Shown here piece after piece: positions 35,759 through 42,064 of a DNA stretch of 42,064 nucleotides. How positions within the stretch are numbered: the first letter of the stretch is position 1; every line of letters starts with the position of its first letter. The stretch covers positions 1 to 42,064 of the forward strand of contig NZ_MLFN01000036.1 of the NCBI RefSeq assembly GCF_002095315.1. Direction: 5' to 3'. This DNA comes from Pantoea conspicua (lineage in GTDB: Bacteria > Pseudomonadota > Gammaproteobacteria > Enterobacterales > Enterobacteriaceae). The notes under the pieces were generated by a model that saw only the letters and a program-made list of their open reading frames with translations, made no database searches and was not told the DNA's origin. Position numbers and translations under genes: made by a program.

Positions 35759-36922
35759 ATGCAAATCAGTCAGGTTGAATGCTTTCCGCTGAAAATTGCC
35801 GCTGACCAGATCTATCTGGGCGGCAAGGCCACTGGCGATGAAGCGGATTATTATTATCGCCCTGAATACCGCTGTGTCTATTCCCGCAAGATGGAAACCT
35901 GCCTGGTAAAGATAACCACCCGAGACGGCCACGTCGGCTGGGGCGAGGCGCTGGCACCGGTGGTGCCGCAGGTGATTGCTGAACTGATCAACCAGCTTTT
36001 CAGGCCGTTAATTATCGGTCGATCGCCGTTCGATAGCGCTGTGCTGAATTCACGCATGTACGATGCGATGCGCGATCGCGGCCATATCACGGGCTACCAT
36101 ATTGATGCGCTGGCCGCCGTAGATATTGCCCTGTGGGATCTTAAAGGCCAGATCCTCAATTTGCCGGTGTATCAGCTGCTCGGGGGAGCCTACCGCGAGA
36201 CGATTCCTTGCTATGTCTCCGGCTTGCCGGAACCGGATCTGGAATCCCGTGCGCTACTGGCCAGACGCTGGCAGGAAAAAGGATTCAACGCCTTTAAGCT
36301 GGCATTGGGTTATGGCGTCAGCGAAGACATCCACAATGTAAAAGTTATCCGTGAAGCGCTCGGGCCGGAAGCACAACTGTTCGTTGATGCCCACTGGAAT
36401 TACAGCGTGGCCGAAGCAAGTGAACTCTCACAGCGCCTGCATACGCTTGGTGTCGGCTTCCTTGAGGCGCCGCTGCTGCCTGAAGATGTTGCCGGTCATC
36501 GTGAACTGCGCGCCAAAAGCCCGATAGCCATTGCGCTGGGTGAAACGGAACGCACCCGCTACCAGTTTAAGCCGCTGATTGAGCAACGCGCCGCAGACAT
36601 TCTGCAACCTGATGTAGGCCGTACCGGTATCAGTGAACTGATGCATATCGCCGCGCTGGCGGAAACCTGGAACCTGCGTATAGCCCCTCATCTGAGCGTA
36701 GGCCAGGGGCCGTGTATCGCCGCCTCAATTCATGCCGCTGCCGCTATTCCTAATCTGTTTATGCTTGAGTACCAGCCTCCGGTTTTCAACGTGGCTAATC
36801 AGTTACTTAAACAGCCGCTGGTCTGTGAACAAGGCGCGTATCAGTTGCCACAGGGTGCCGGACTGGGGATTGAAATCGATGAAGATCGTCTACGCAAACA
36901 TCTGACGGAGGCAACATGCTAA
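35759..36922 (+). CDS. Enolase-superfamily acid-sugar dehydratase (mandelate racemase fold)
   Basis: A 387-aa protein with the N-terminal capping domain and C-terminal barrel of the mandelate racemase group. Metal ligands are D210, E236 and E262. H212 in VDAHW makes the D-x-H motif that supplies the base in D-galactonate and mannonate dehydratases. D285 and H311 form the usual dyad (DVGRTG, APHLSVG). The second lysine of KxK is replaced (K180-L-A), which argues for dehydration rather than racemisation. The product should be a 2-keto-3-deoxy acid, matching the DgoK and DgoA genes downstream. It overlaps the next gene by 7 bp. Confidence 0.87.
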   Translation: MQISQVECFPLKIAADQIYLGGKATGDEADYYYRPEYRCVYSRKMETCLVKITTRDGHVGWGEALAPVVPQVIAELINQLFRPLIIGRSPFDSAVLNSRMYDAMRDRGHITGYHIDALAAVDIALWDLKGQILNLPVYQLLGGAYRETIPCYVSGLPEPDLESRALLARRWQEKGFNAFKLALGYGVSEDIHNVKVIREALGPEAQLFVDAHWNYSVAEASELSQRLHTLGVGFLEAPLLPEDVAGHRELRAKSPIAIALGETERTRYQFKPLIEQRAADILQPDVGRTGISELMHIAALAETWNLRIAPHLSVGQGPCIAASIHAAAAIPNLFMLEYQPPVFNVANQLLKQPLVCEQGAYQLPQGAGLGIEIDEDRLRKHLTEATC

Positions 36923-37812
36923 AAGGTAACGTACCCATTCTGGCAACCGCATTTACTGAACAAGGCGAGCTGGATCTTGCCTCGGTTGAACGCCTGGTCC
37001 GCTTTCTGTTGCAGCAGGGTGTTGATGGCCTGGCGCTGTTTGGCAATGCTTCTGAAGGCTATGCTCTGACGCAGGATGAGAAGCAGGCGCTTTTTTACTG
37101 CGTCAAAAAACAGGTCGGCGATTTGCCGCTGGTGGCGGCGGCGGGCGGTGCCTCTTCAGCCGTCGCGATTGATGAGATCAACCGGGTACAGCGTTGGGGT
37201 GCCGATATCGCCATGGTTAATCCACCCGCCGTGGTTAAACCCGGTCCGGAAGAGCTCTACCGCTTCTGGCGGGATATCAGTCAGGCGTGCAGCATCGATA
37301 TCATGATTCAGGATGCGCCGCTGATGACCGGCGTGACCATGCCGGTGACGACGCTGGTCCGTGTTTGCGAAGATTTCCCGACCATCAAGTACATCAAAGT
37401 TGAGCAGCCACCGACGACGCTAAAAATCAGCGCACTGAAACAGGCATTAGGCGATCGGGTCGGCCTGTTTGGCGGCCTGAATGCTGGCTTTCTGTTTGAA
37501 GAGCTCTGCCGGGGGATAACCGGCACGATGCCCGCCTGCGAATTTCCGGACGTGATTAATACCATTCTTCACTGCTGGCATCAGGATCGAAAAGCAGCCC
37601 AGAGCCATTTTTACCGTTACCTGCCCTTTCTTCGCTACGGTGTCCAGCCCGGTATCGGCGTGGCTATTCATAAAACCGTGCTGCACCGGGCGGGTATTTT
37701 TGCCAGTGATTACGTCCGCGAACCGGCAAAGAGTCTGGATGAGATAACCCGTCAGGAGCTGAAGGAACTGACCGATGCGCTGCCGCTGGCGGTACTGGAG
37801 AGGCAGGCATGA
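36916..37812 (+). CDS. DapA-family lyase with altered active site
   Basis: A 298-aa member of the dihydrodipicolinate synthase/N-acetylneuraminate lyase family. The Schiff-base lysine is K161 (KYIKVEQPP), at the same number as in E. coli DapA. The usual GTTGE is GNASE (43-47) and the catalytic Tyr of YNxP is Gln132 (IQDAP), so two of the three relay residues are gone. A 2-keto-3-deoxy acid aldolase or dehydratase is the likely role, given the operon, but the chemistry is uncertain. It overlaps dgoK by 4 bp, as in a tightly coupled operon. Confidence 0.83.
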   Translation: MLKGNVPILATAFTEQGELDLASVERLVRFLLQQGVDGLALFGNASEGYALTQDEKQALFYCVKKQVGDLPLVAAAGGASSAVAIDEINRVQRWGADIAMVNPPAVVKPGPEELYRFWRDISQACSIDIMIQDAPLMTGVTMPVTTLVRVCEDFPTIKYIKVEQPPTTLKISALKQALGDRVGLFGGLNAGFLFEELCRGITGTMPACEFPDVINTILHCWHQDRKAAQSHFYRYLPFLRYGVQPGIGVAIHKTVLHRAGIFASDYVREPAKSLDEITRQELKELTDALPLAVLERQA

Positions 37813-38702
37813 ACTATATCGCGGTCGACTGGGGCACCAGTAATTTTCGGGCGCTGAGCGTACGAGATGGCAGGATGATCAAAACGGTCGAGGCGGACTG
37901 CGGGGTCGGTAAATGCCAGCGCGATGCTTTGCCGTTGATATTGCAGCAGCAGCTGTTAAGGCTCGGCGAGGCCTACGACGAACAGCTGCCGGTGATATTG
38001 TGCGGCATGATTGGCAGCAATATCGGCCTCGCTGACGCGGGCTATCTCACTCTACCGCTTAGCTTCAGCGCGCTTTTCGGTAAAGGCCAGCCGCTGCCGG
38101 GGATCATCCCGAACCCGGTGAGTCTGCGTCCGGGGATCTGTGACCGACGGGTGAATGAAATCTGCCGTGGAGAAGAGATGCAACTGGCCGGCGCGTTGAT
38201 GCTCTCTACTGTAAAGAACTTTGCCGCTGTTGGCACCCACAGCAAGTGGCTCAGAATCGATCGACAACAGCAGCAGGTAACCCGCTTACAGACGCTGATG
38301 ACCGGTGAGCTCTATGCGCTATTGCTTAATCACTCGGTGCTGGGCAAAGGATTGCCCGAGCAATGCTGGTCAGATGAAGCATTTCTAAGCGGTATTGAAA
38401 CGGCGCAGACTATTCAGCATCAGCAAACCGATTTGATTAGCGAACTATTTCGCTGTCGGGGTCGTTATATCCTTAATGCTCTTGCGGCAGAGGCGGCCTC
38501 TGCATGGCTATCCGGGTTACTGATTGGCCATGAAGTTTTATTGGGTGCTACCGGCCCGGAGACGATCTGTTTTATCGGTAGTGAAAGCCTGTTAGCGCAT
38601 TACCGGCTGGCCTGTGAGGCGCTTAATCAGCCGGCAGAATTTCTGCCTGCGGAAACCGCCTTAATAGCCGGTCTGAATGAGGTGTTCCGCCATGACTATT
38701 AG
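37809..38702 (+). CDS. dgoK: 2-dehydro-3-deoxygalactonokinase DgoK
   Basis: DgoK phosphorylates 2-keto-3-deoxygalactonate with ATP. The 297-aa protein (292 in E. coli) has the family phosphate-binding start YIAVDWGTSNFRA, the CGMIGSNIG loop, GEEMQLAGAL and the HSKWLRID segment. All are hallmarks of the DGOK family. It lies between the DapA-like gene and dgoA with overlaps of 4 and 11 bp. Preference for the galacto epimer is inferred from the family. Confidence 0.9.
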   Translation: MNYIAVDWGTSNFRALSVRDGRMIKTVEADCGVGKCQRDALPLILQQQLLRLGEAYDEQLPVILCGMIGSNIGLADAGYLTLPLSFSALFGKGQPLPGIIPNPVSLRPGICDRRVNEICRGEEMQLAGALMLSTVKNFAAVGTHSKWLRIDRQQQQVTRLQTLMTGELYALLLNHSVLGKGLPEQCWSDEAFLSGIETAQTIQHQQTDLISELFRCRGRYILNALAAEAASAWLSGLLIGHEVLLGATGPETICFIGSESLLAHYRLACEALNQPAEFLPAETALIAGLNEVFRHDY

Positions 38703-39276
38703 CTCACAGGTTATCGCTATATTACGCGGCATTCGTCCTGAAGAGGTTAATCAACATATCCGCTGCCTGCTGGATAATGACATCAGCCAGGCAGAAATCA
38801 CCACTAACTCGCCTGACTGGCAATCCAGTATTCAGAGAGCGGTTAAGCACTTCGGTCCCCGCCTGAATATTGGCGCAGGAACGGTGGTTAATCGCCGCCA
38901 GGTCGATGAAAGCCTTGCCGCCGGAGCCCGGTTTATTCTCACACCCAATCTTAATCCGCAGGTGATAACCCAGGCGAAAAAGCAGGGATTAGCGGTGTAT
39001 GCCGGAGTGTTTAGCGCCAGCGAAATTTTCCTTGCTGCGGAACTGGGCGTGGAGGTGATGAAAATATTTCCGGCCTGCGCATTGCCGGTTAATTATCCGC
39101 AACTGATCAAAGGTCCGCTTTCTCAGCCGGTACGGTTTTCAGCGGTCGGCGGGATAACGGTCGATAATGCGGCTGACTATCTGGTTCACTATGACAGCGT
39201 CGGGATAGGTTCGTCGTTGTACAGGCCCGGGCAGTCGGTTGCCGAAACGGCGAAGCGCTGTAAACTGTTAATTTAA
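38692..39276 (+). CDS. dgoA: 2-dehydro-3-deoxy-6-phosphogalactonate aldolase (DgoA/KDPG aldolase family)
   Basis: Cleaves the phosphorylated keto-deoxy acid to pyruvate and glyceraldehyde 3-phosphate. The 194-aa barrel has IAILRGIRPEE, the catalytic Glu in EITTNSPDW, GAGTVVNRRQV, and the Schiff-base lysine in VEVMKIFPA. NSPDW resembles DgoA rather than Eda. The ATG at 38692 has GAGGTG 8 bp before it. Its last 9 bp overlap the convergent IclR gene. It completes a route transporter-dehydratase-kinase-aldolase. Confidence 0.85.
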   Translation: MTISSQVIAILRGIRPEEVNQHIRCLLDNDISQAEITTNSPDWQSSIQRAVKHFGPRLNIGAGTVVNRRQVDESLAAGARFILTPNLNPQVITQAKKQGLAVYAGVFSASEIFLAAELGVEVMKIFPACALPVNYPQLIKGPLSQPVRFSAVGGITVDNAADYLVHYDSVGIGSSLYRPGQSVAETAKRCKLLI

Positions 39277-39960
39277 AAGAGGCAGCGGTTCGCCACTGAT
39301 TTTTTTCGCGGCAGATATCAGGTATAAACTTAACATCTCAACATCCATCTTTTCACTGTTGATATTGGATAAGGCGATGGCCGCTGGCATGCCGGGGATA
39401 TTACATGCCAGTCGATAATCATGCTGACCATAGGCTTTGGCGAACACCTGATGTCGGCGTGCCTGTTCGATATCGTTTTTAAGTAGCCGATAATCATGAA
39501 TACCAATTTGACTGATAATTTCCTCATCACTCATCGCTGATAATAATTTGATGCCAATCACCGAGTCATGAACCGGATAGGATTGATAATTCCCGATAGC
39601 ACGGGCAATACTTTCTCCTCCGCGTGTATGGATGATATAGACCACATTGGTGCCGCTCAGGACGCCGATAACAATAGAAATAGCCGGATTTCCGCTCTCT
39701 TCCAGAATGCCGATCACCGCATTATAAAACGCTGAATTATGGATAGCGTAGGCCGAGAGACGATGGATACCGATGCCAAGGCTGTATTTGCGCCGCGCAT
39801 CGCGATGCACCATATCCAGCGCCAGCAGCGTTTTCATCAGGCGCGTTATTTTGGCCGAGTCGAGCGACAGTTCACGTCCCATTTCGCGAATGCCTTGCGG
39901 CCGGCTCGCTGAAGCGAGCAGCTCCAGGCAGCGGAAAGCGTCATAGACGGTACTGTTCAT
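39268..39960 (-). CDS. IclR-family transcriptional regulator
   Basis: A 230-aa regulator, on the short side for IclR (about 250). The winged helix covers residues 5-60 (AFRCLELLASASRPQGIREM), and the ligand domain follows with VVYIIHTRGGES and SVIGIKLLSAMSDEE. Convergent with the acid-sugar operon, it is the likely local regulator, sensing the substrate or a keto-deoxy intermediate. E. coli uses a GntR-type DgoR for this role, so the control has been replaced here. Confidence 0.9.
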   Translation of the reverse strand: MNSTVYDAFRCLELLASASRPQGIREMGRELSLDSAKITRLMKTLLALDMVHRDARRKYSLGIGIHRLSAYAIHNSAFYNAVIGILEESGNPAISIVIGVLSGTNVVYIIHTRGGESIARAIGNYQSYPVHDSVIGIKLLSAMSDEEIISQIGIHDYRLLKNDIEQARRHQVFAKAYGQHDYRLACNIPGMPAAIALSNINSEKMDVEMLSLYLISAAKKISGEPLPLLN

Positions 39961-40475
39961 GATGAGCTCCGGGTCCGGGCGTGAGTAATACCGTTATTCT
40001 CCAGCCTTTGCTGATGCAAGCAACCCGCAATGGTCAGATCTGGAACCTGTTTCAAATGCTGAGAGGAATGGGGCTTTTAAAGCTGGTTCTGTGAGGAGCG
40101 GGTCAGCACCTGAATGATTGGTAAAAGCGCTACGGTTGAGAGATCAGCGTTTAGGATGCAAATGAGCATTTCGGGATAACGAAATTAGCTAACCCGCCTA
40201 CAACCCGCTGGAGCTGATTCAATCGGCATACAAAGTGTCAAAGAACACGACCAGACATGCTTTTATAACGGGCACTGGCCCTGCCAGATACACTATTATT
40301 GCTCCAGGCAGGCAGTTGAAAATCAATATTCGCTGAAAAACTCATCCATCAGTTCGTCGACTTCTCACACATCCAATTACATATCCAGCTCAGCTTCGGA
40401 TATGAGTAATCGTTTCAATTCCTCATTATTGAATAATTAAAAGCCTTTATGACTTCTGGATAATGCGAAAATGCG
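39961..40475. other. AT-rich, decayed intergenic stretch
   Basis: No intact gene is seen. On the minus strand at about 40323-40436 one frame reads NNEELKRLLISEAELDM, stop, LDV, stop, EVDELMDEFFSEY, stop. That looks like a short gene eaten by two in-frame stops. The left part holds the IclR promoter region. A TTGCT/AGCAA inverted pair (40008-40023) only loosely resembles the 34271 operator. Confidence 0.45.
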
Positions 40476-40664
40476 TTACTTAATTTCATCTACCATGATT
40501 TTTTCATTACCTTTCTTTATACGATTAAAATCACCTAAAGAGCCATAATTGATCTGCCATGGCGTCACAGAAAATAACAAACAGTATTCTGAGCCATTAT
40601 AGTTGGATACCCTGCATAAAATCAGGTTCCGTTTAGTTCTTCTGGCGTATACGTTACAAAATCC
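40476..40664 (-). pseudogene. 5'-truncated gene fragment, possibly from an immunity-type gene
   Basis: A frame of 62 codons without a start codon, closed by TAA at 40478-40476. It ends TPWQINYGSLGDFNRIKKGN and EKIMVDEIK, and reads like real protein rather than noise. An in-frame TAG lies just before it. I do not recognise the family. Its place behind a T6SS cassette suggests a leftover effector or immunity gene; this is inference only. Confidence 0.4.
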
Positions 40665-40686
40665 CTATAAGCTTGTGTGGGATTTT
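40658..40686. terminator. Bidirectional terminator downstream of the T6SS cassette
   Basis: AAAATCCC (40658-40665) and GGGATTTT (40679-40686) form a perfect 8-bp stem, continued by T-rich sequence on both strands. It would end leftward transcription from the effector cassette. Confidence 0.7.
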
Positions 40687-40747
40687 TTTAGTTATGCCAG
40701 AGGGCATCCGGATAACAGAATTGTTAATGCTTGTTGTAGTGCTGAGA

Positions 40748-40775
40748 GGTTGTAATTGAATATCTCATTACAACC
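40748..40775. repeat. Inverted repeat directly after the hcp remnant
   Basis: GGTTGTAAT (40748-40756) and ATTACAACC (40767-40775) are perfect 9-bp inverted copies with a 10-bp loop, 2 bp from the hcp remnant stop. No U-run follows. Confidence 0.65.
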
Positions 40776-40777
40776 CT

Positions 40778-40966
40778 TCATCTCTTGCCGGATGCTTCAG
40801 CGCTAAAAGTGAGCTCAAGCATCTGTAACCAAAATTCTTCAGGTCCGTACATTCCAGTCATCTGTGTACTAATTTCAATACTTCCTTCACGTTCCTGAAC
40901 ATCAACTGAACCTTTGATGTCAGCACCGCCGTCATCTTTGAGCCACATATACGCGGGAACAGGCAT
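40778..40966 (-). pseudogene. Truncated hcp (T6SS tube protein) with foreign tail
   Basis: The first 32 residues, MPVPAYMWLKDDGGADIKGS then VDVQEREGSIEI, are the exact kind of start found in enterobacterial Hcp (about 160 aa). From residue 33 the match ends, and 30 unrelated residues follow (GPEEFWLQMLELTFSAEASG). The tube-forming core is missing, so it cannot build a hexameric ring. Yet AGGAG precedes the ATG and the stop of the upstream immunity gene is one base away (TAA A ATG), so it is still likely translated. A deletion between hcp copies, or a deliberate short protein, would both fit. Confidence 0.78.
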
Positions 40967-40967
40967 T

Positions 40968-41489
40968 TTACAGACTCCTTTTGAATGTCATTTTCTTCGT
41001 GATTAAGCTGTAGCAGGCAATCGTCAATAGCAGGTTTAAAACGACCAATGTCGCCAGAGTAAATGCTGAAAACACCTCTTCTTCTGGAAAAAAAACGTGA
41101 TAAGGCAGGCAGCGGAACAGCATCCAAAAAATGAATGTGAACGTGAATATCTTTGCTAACCGGCGTAATGTTGAAAAAGCCCACTCTTCAGGAAGACGAG
41201 CCAGCTCAATATTATGCGCCACGCCCTTAAAAACAGTGAGAACCACGCTCATGACAGGAACACTGATCAGTGTGTTTATTAAGAGACTAAAGTAAACCTG
41301 TAACGCTTCCCAGGACTCCGGGTCAGGCTCACCCAGAATGAAATGGGTAAATCTCTCTGCACTTTGAAAATCAAATAATGCCGTTATCGCGTCAACTAAA
41401 CCATCATAGGGAACCACTTTAGCTACCAGCAGCATAATCGCAGTAAACAGCGCTATTTTGATAAAAAGATTAAGGGCATGTTTTGCCAT
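40968..41489 (-). CDS. Four-helix membrane protein, probable Tlde1 immunity (Tldi1-like)
   Basis: A 173-aa inner-membrane protein with helices near residues 8-26, 64-90, 110-130 and 138-163, and an acidic periplasmic-length loop at 40-62 (GEPDPESWEALQ). It starts inside the effector gene: the ATG at 41489 overlaps the effector stop by 20 bp and has GAGG 9 bp upstream. A membrane protein directly behind a periplasm-acting T6SS effector is the standard layout of an immunity partner. Family identity is not certain from sequence alone. Confidence 0.7.
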   Translation of the reverse strand: MAKHALNLFIKIALFTAIMLLVAKVVPYDGLVDAITALFDFQSAERFTHFILGEPDPESWEALQVYFSLLINTLISVPVMSVVLTVFKGVAHNIELARLPEEWAFSTLRRLAKIFTFTFIFWMLFRCLPYHVFFPEEEVFSAFTLATLVVLNLLLTIACYSLITKKMTFKRSL

Positions 41490-41985
41490 TGGCAATTACC
41501 TCAATCGTTCCGTAGGCCATTAGTTGCTTCATACAAGGAACCGCTATCTTTTGCGTTCTCAGTAATGCGTTACGTAACATGGCATAATCAGAGTCATGCG
41601 GAAGCGTAATACATCCTTCAGATAGTGCGCCCGGATGCAAACGAAAGTTACCTCGTTTAACGTTCTCTACCCATGTGTAATCATCGATCGTCCAATCATC
41701 CCGCCATATTGCGAACCATTCGGAATGCCTGAACGTAGCGCCGCTGGCAAAGCGGTTATAAATATCCCTGACACCTGCATTTAATTGTGATTTGAGCCCT
41801 CCCTGAGGCCGGTCAACAATCCAGTATTTACCTGCTGGTACAGGCCCCTCTCCGGAAATCATTCCACAGGCTCCACGGTTGCGGTAAGCGCCATTGCCAG
41901 AGAACGCTAAGAACGTTCCCACGCCCGGAAAAGATAATGGTGAATAGTACGCGTCATTGATTATGAACTTTCCATGTAAAGCCAT
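41470..41985 (-). CDS. Tlde1-like T6SS effector (DUF2778, L,D-transpeptidase fold)
   Basis: A 171-aa protein of the DUF2778/Tlde1 group, which attack peptidoglycan peptides in the periplasm of rival cells. The catalytic block is RLHPGALSEGCITLP, with H117, S122, G124 and nucleophile C125. The N-terminal half has the family pattern LAFSGNGAYRN and GPVPAGKYWIVDRP. No signal peptide is present, as expected of cargo carried by the T6SS tube. ATG 41985 has AAGGA about 6 bp upstream; ATG 41991 is too close to it. It heads a three-gene leftward unit with the immunity candidate and hcp stub. Confidence 0.87.
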   Translation of the reverse strand: MALHGKFIINDAYYSPLSFPGVGTFLAFSGNGAYRNRGACGMISGEGPVPAGKYWIVDRPQGGLKSQLNAGVRDIYNRFASGATFRHSEWFAIWRDDWTIDDYTWVENVKRGNFRLHPGALSEGCITLPHDSDYAMLRNALLRTQKIAVPCMKQLMAYGTIEVIANGKTCP

Positions 41986-42046
41986 AAGCATCCTTTATTC
42001 AGGCTGGTTGATTGATAATGCTACAGACTATTTTCTAACCTTTATA

Positions 42047-42064
42047 GGCTTTGTTGAATAAATC
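42047..42064. mobile_element. Terminal inverted repeat of an IS903-type (IS5 family) element
   Basis: GGCTTTGTTGAATAAATC is, from memory, the complete 18-bp end repeat of IS903. The element would extend beyond the window. The 9 bases before it, ACCTTTATA, would be the target duplication if the insertion is intact. It lies 61 bp upstream of the effector start, so it may have separated the cassette from its promoter or supplied a new one. Confidence 0.85.

Noticed and set aside
36916..37812. Naming the gene dapA
   Set aside because: The operon is catabolic and the Thr/Tyr relay of true DapA is missing.
40100..40200. A tRNA-like look around GCGGGTCAGCACCTGAATG
   Set aside because: No consistent cloverleaf, T-loop or CCA could be drawn.
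40748..40775. The inverted repeat as an attachment site or IS end
   Set aside because: No partner copy, transposase or target duplication is visible nearby.
40858..41184. A 108-codon minus-strand frame over the immunity gene and hcp stub
   Set aside because: Out of frame with both; lacks a convincing ribosome site. The coupled immunity and hcp starts explain the region better.

Overview
The window reads as chromosome of an enterobacterium of the Pantoea/Erwinia type (Erwiniaceae is an inference). The left end keeps the order known from the 99-minute region of Escherichia coli: holD, rsmC, a leuVPQ-like tRNA-Leu(CAG) triplet and fhuF, with opgB further on. Full-length UhpABCT, YecA and OpgB proteins fit the same group. 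Most genes are GC-rich. A few AT-rich islands (27.7-28.9 kb and 40-42 kb) look acquired.

Layout. 1-5 kb: core replication and ribosome genes (holD, rsmC), three identical tRNA-Leu genes, then a DUF1435 membrane protein, a diguanylate cyclase and fhuF. The DUF1435 gene and fhuF each have a Fur box. 5-10.4 kb: a minus-strand uptake and salvage cluster made of two MFS transporters, a nucleoside hydrolase and a LacI-type regulator, with an operator-like palindrome filling the spacer of a good promoter. 10.6-19.2 kb: small metabolic and envelope genes (histidine phosphatase, beta-propeller, orphan capsule-type glycosyltransferase, LysR/tautomerase pair, opgB, a coiled-coil protein built of 14-residue repeats, a GNAT acetyltransferase). 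19.3-25.6 kb: a MocR regulator, then a LacI-controlled polar amino-acid-type ABC transporter with an FAD oxidoreductase. Two GAGACCGGTCTC operators lie between the LacI gene and the transporter, and the binding-protein gene carries a one-base frameshift. 25.6-29 kb: an RcnB-like protein, a gutted class C beta-lactamase relative, yecA and an AT-rich membrane protein of unknown function. 29-34 kb: the hexose-phosphate sensing and uptake system uhpABCT. 34.2-40 kb: an acid-sugar catabolic operon (MHS transporter, enolase-superfamily dehydratase, DapA-family protein, DgoK kinase, DgoA aldolase) with a convergent IclR regulator and a strong palindrome upstream. 40-42 kb: a decayed AT-rich stretch, then a type VI secretion cassette on the minus strand (Tlde1-like L,D-transpeptidase-fold effector, four-helix membrane immunity candidate, truncated hcp). 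It is bounded at the last 18 bases by the terminal inverted repeat of an IS903-type element.

The most promising items for novelty are the T6SS effector-immunity-hcp-stub cassette beside an IS end, the acid-sugar operon with two potential aldol-cleavage routes and a DapA homologue lacking most of its usual catalytic residues, the 42-bp coding repeats of the coiled-coil protein, a candidate small RNA at about 6.5 kb, and the two operator arrays. All calls come from reading the sequence and remembered family features. No database search was run.
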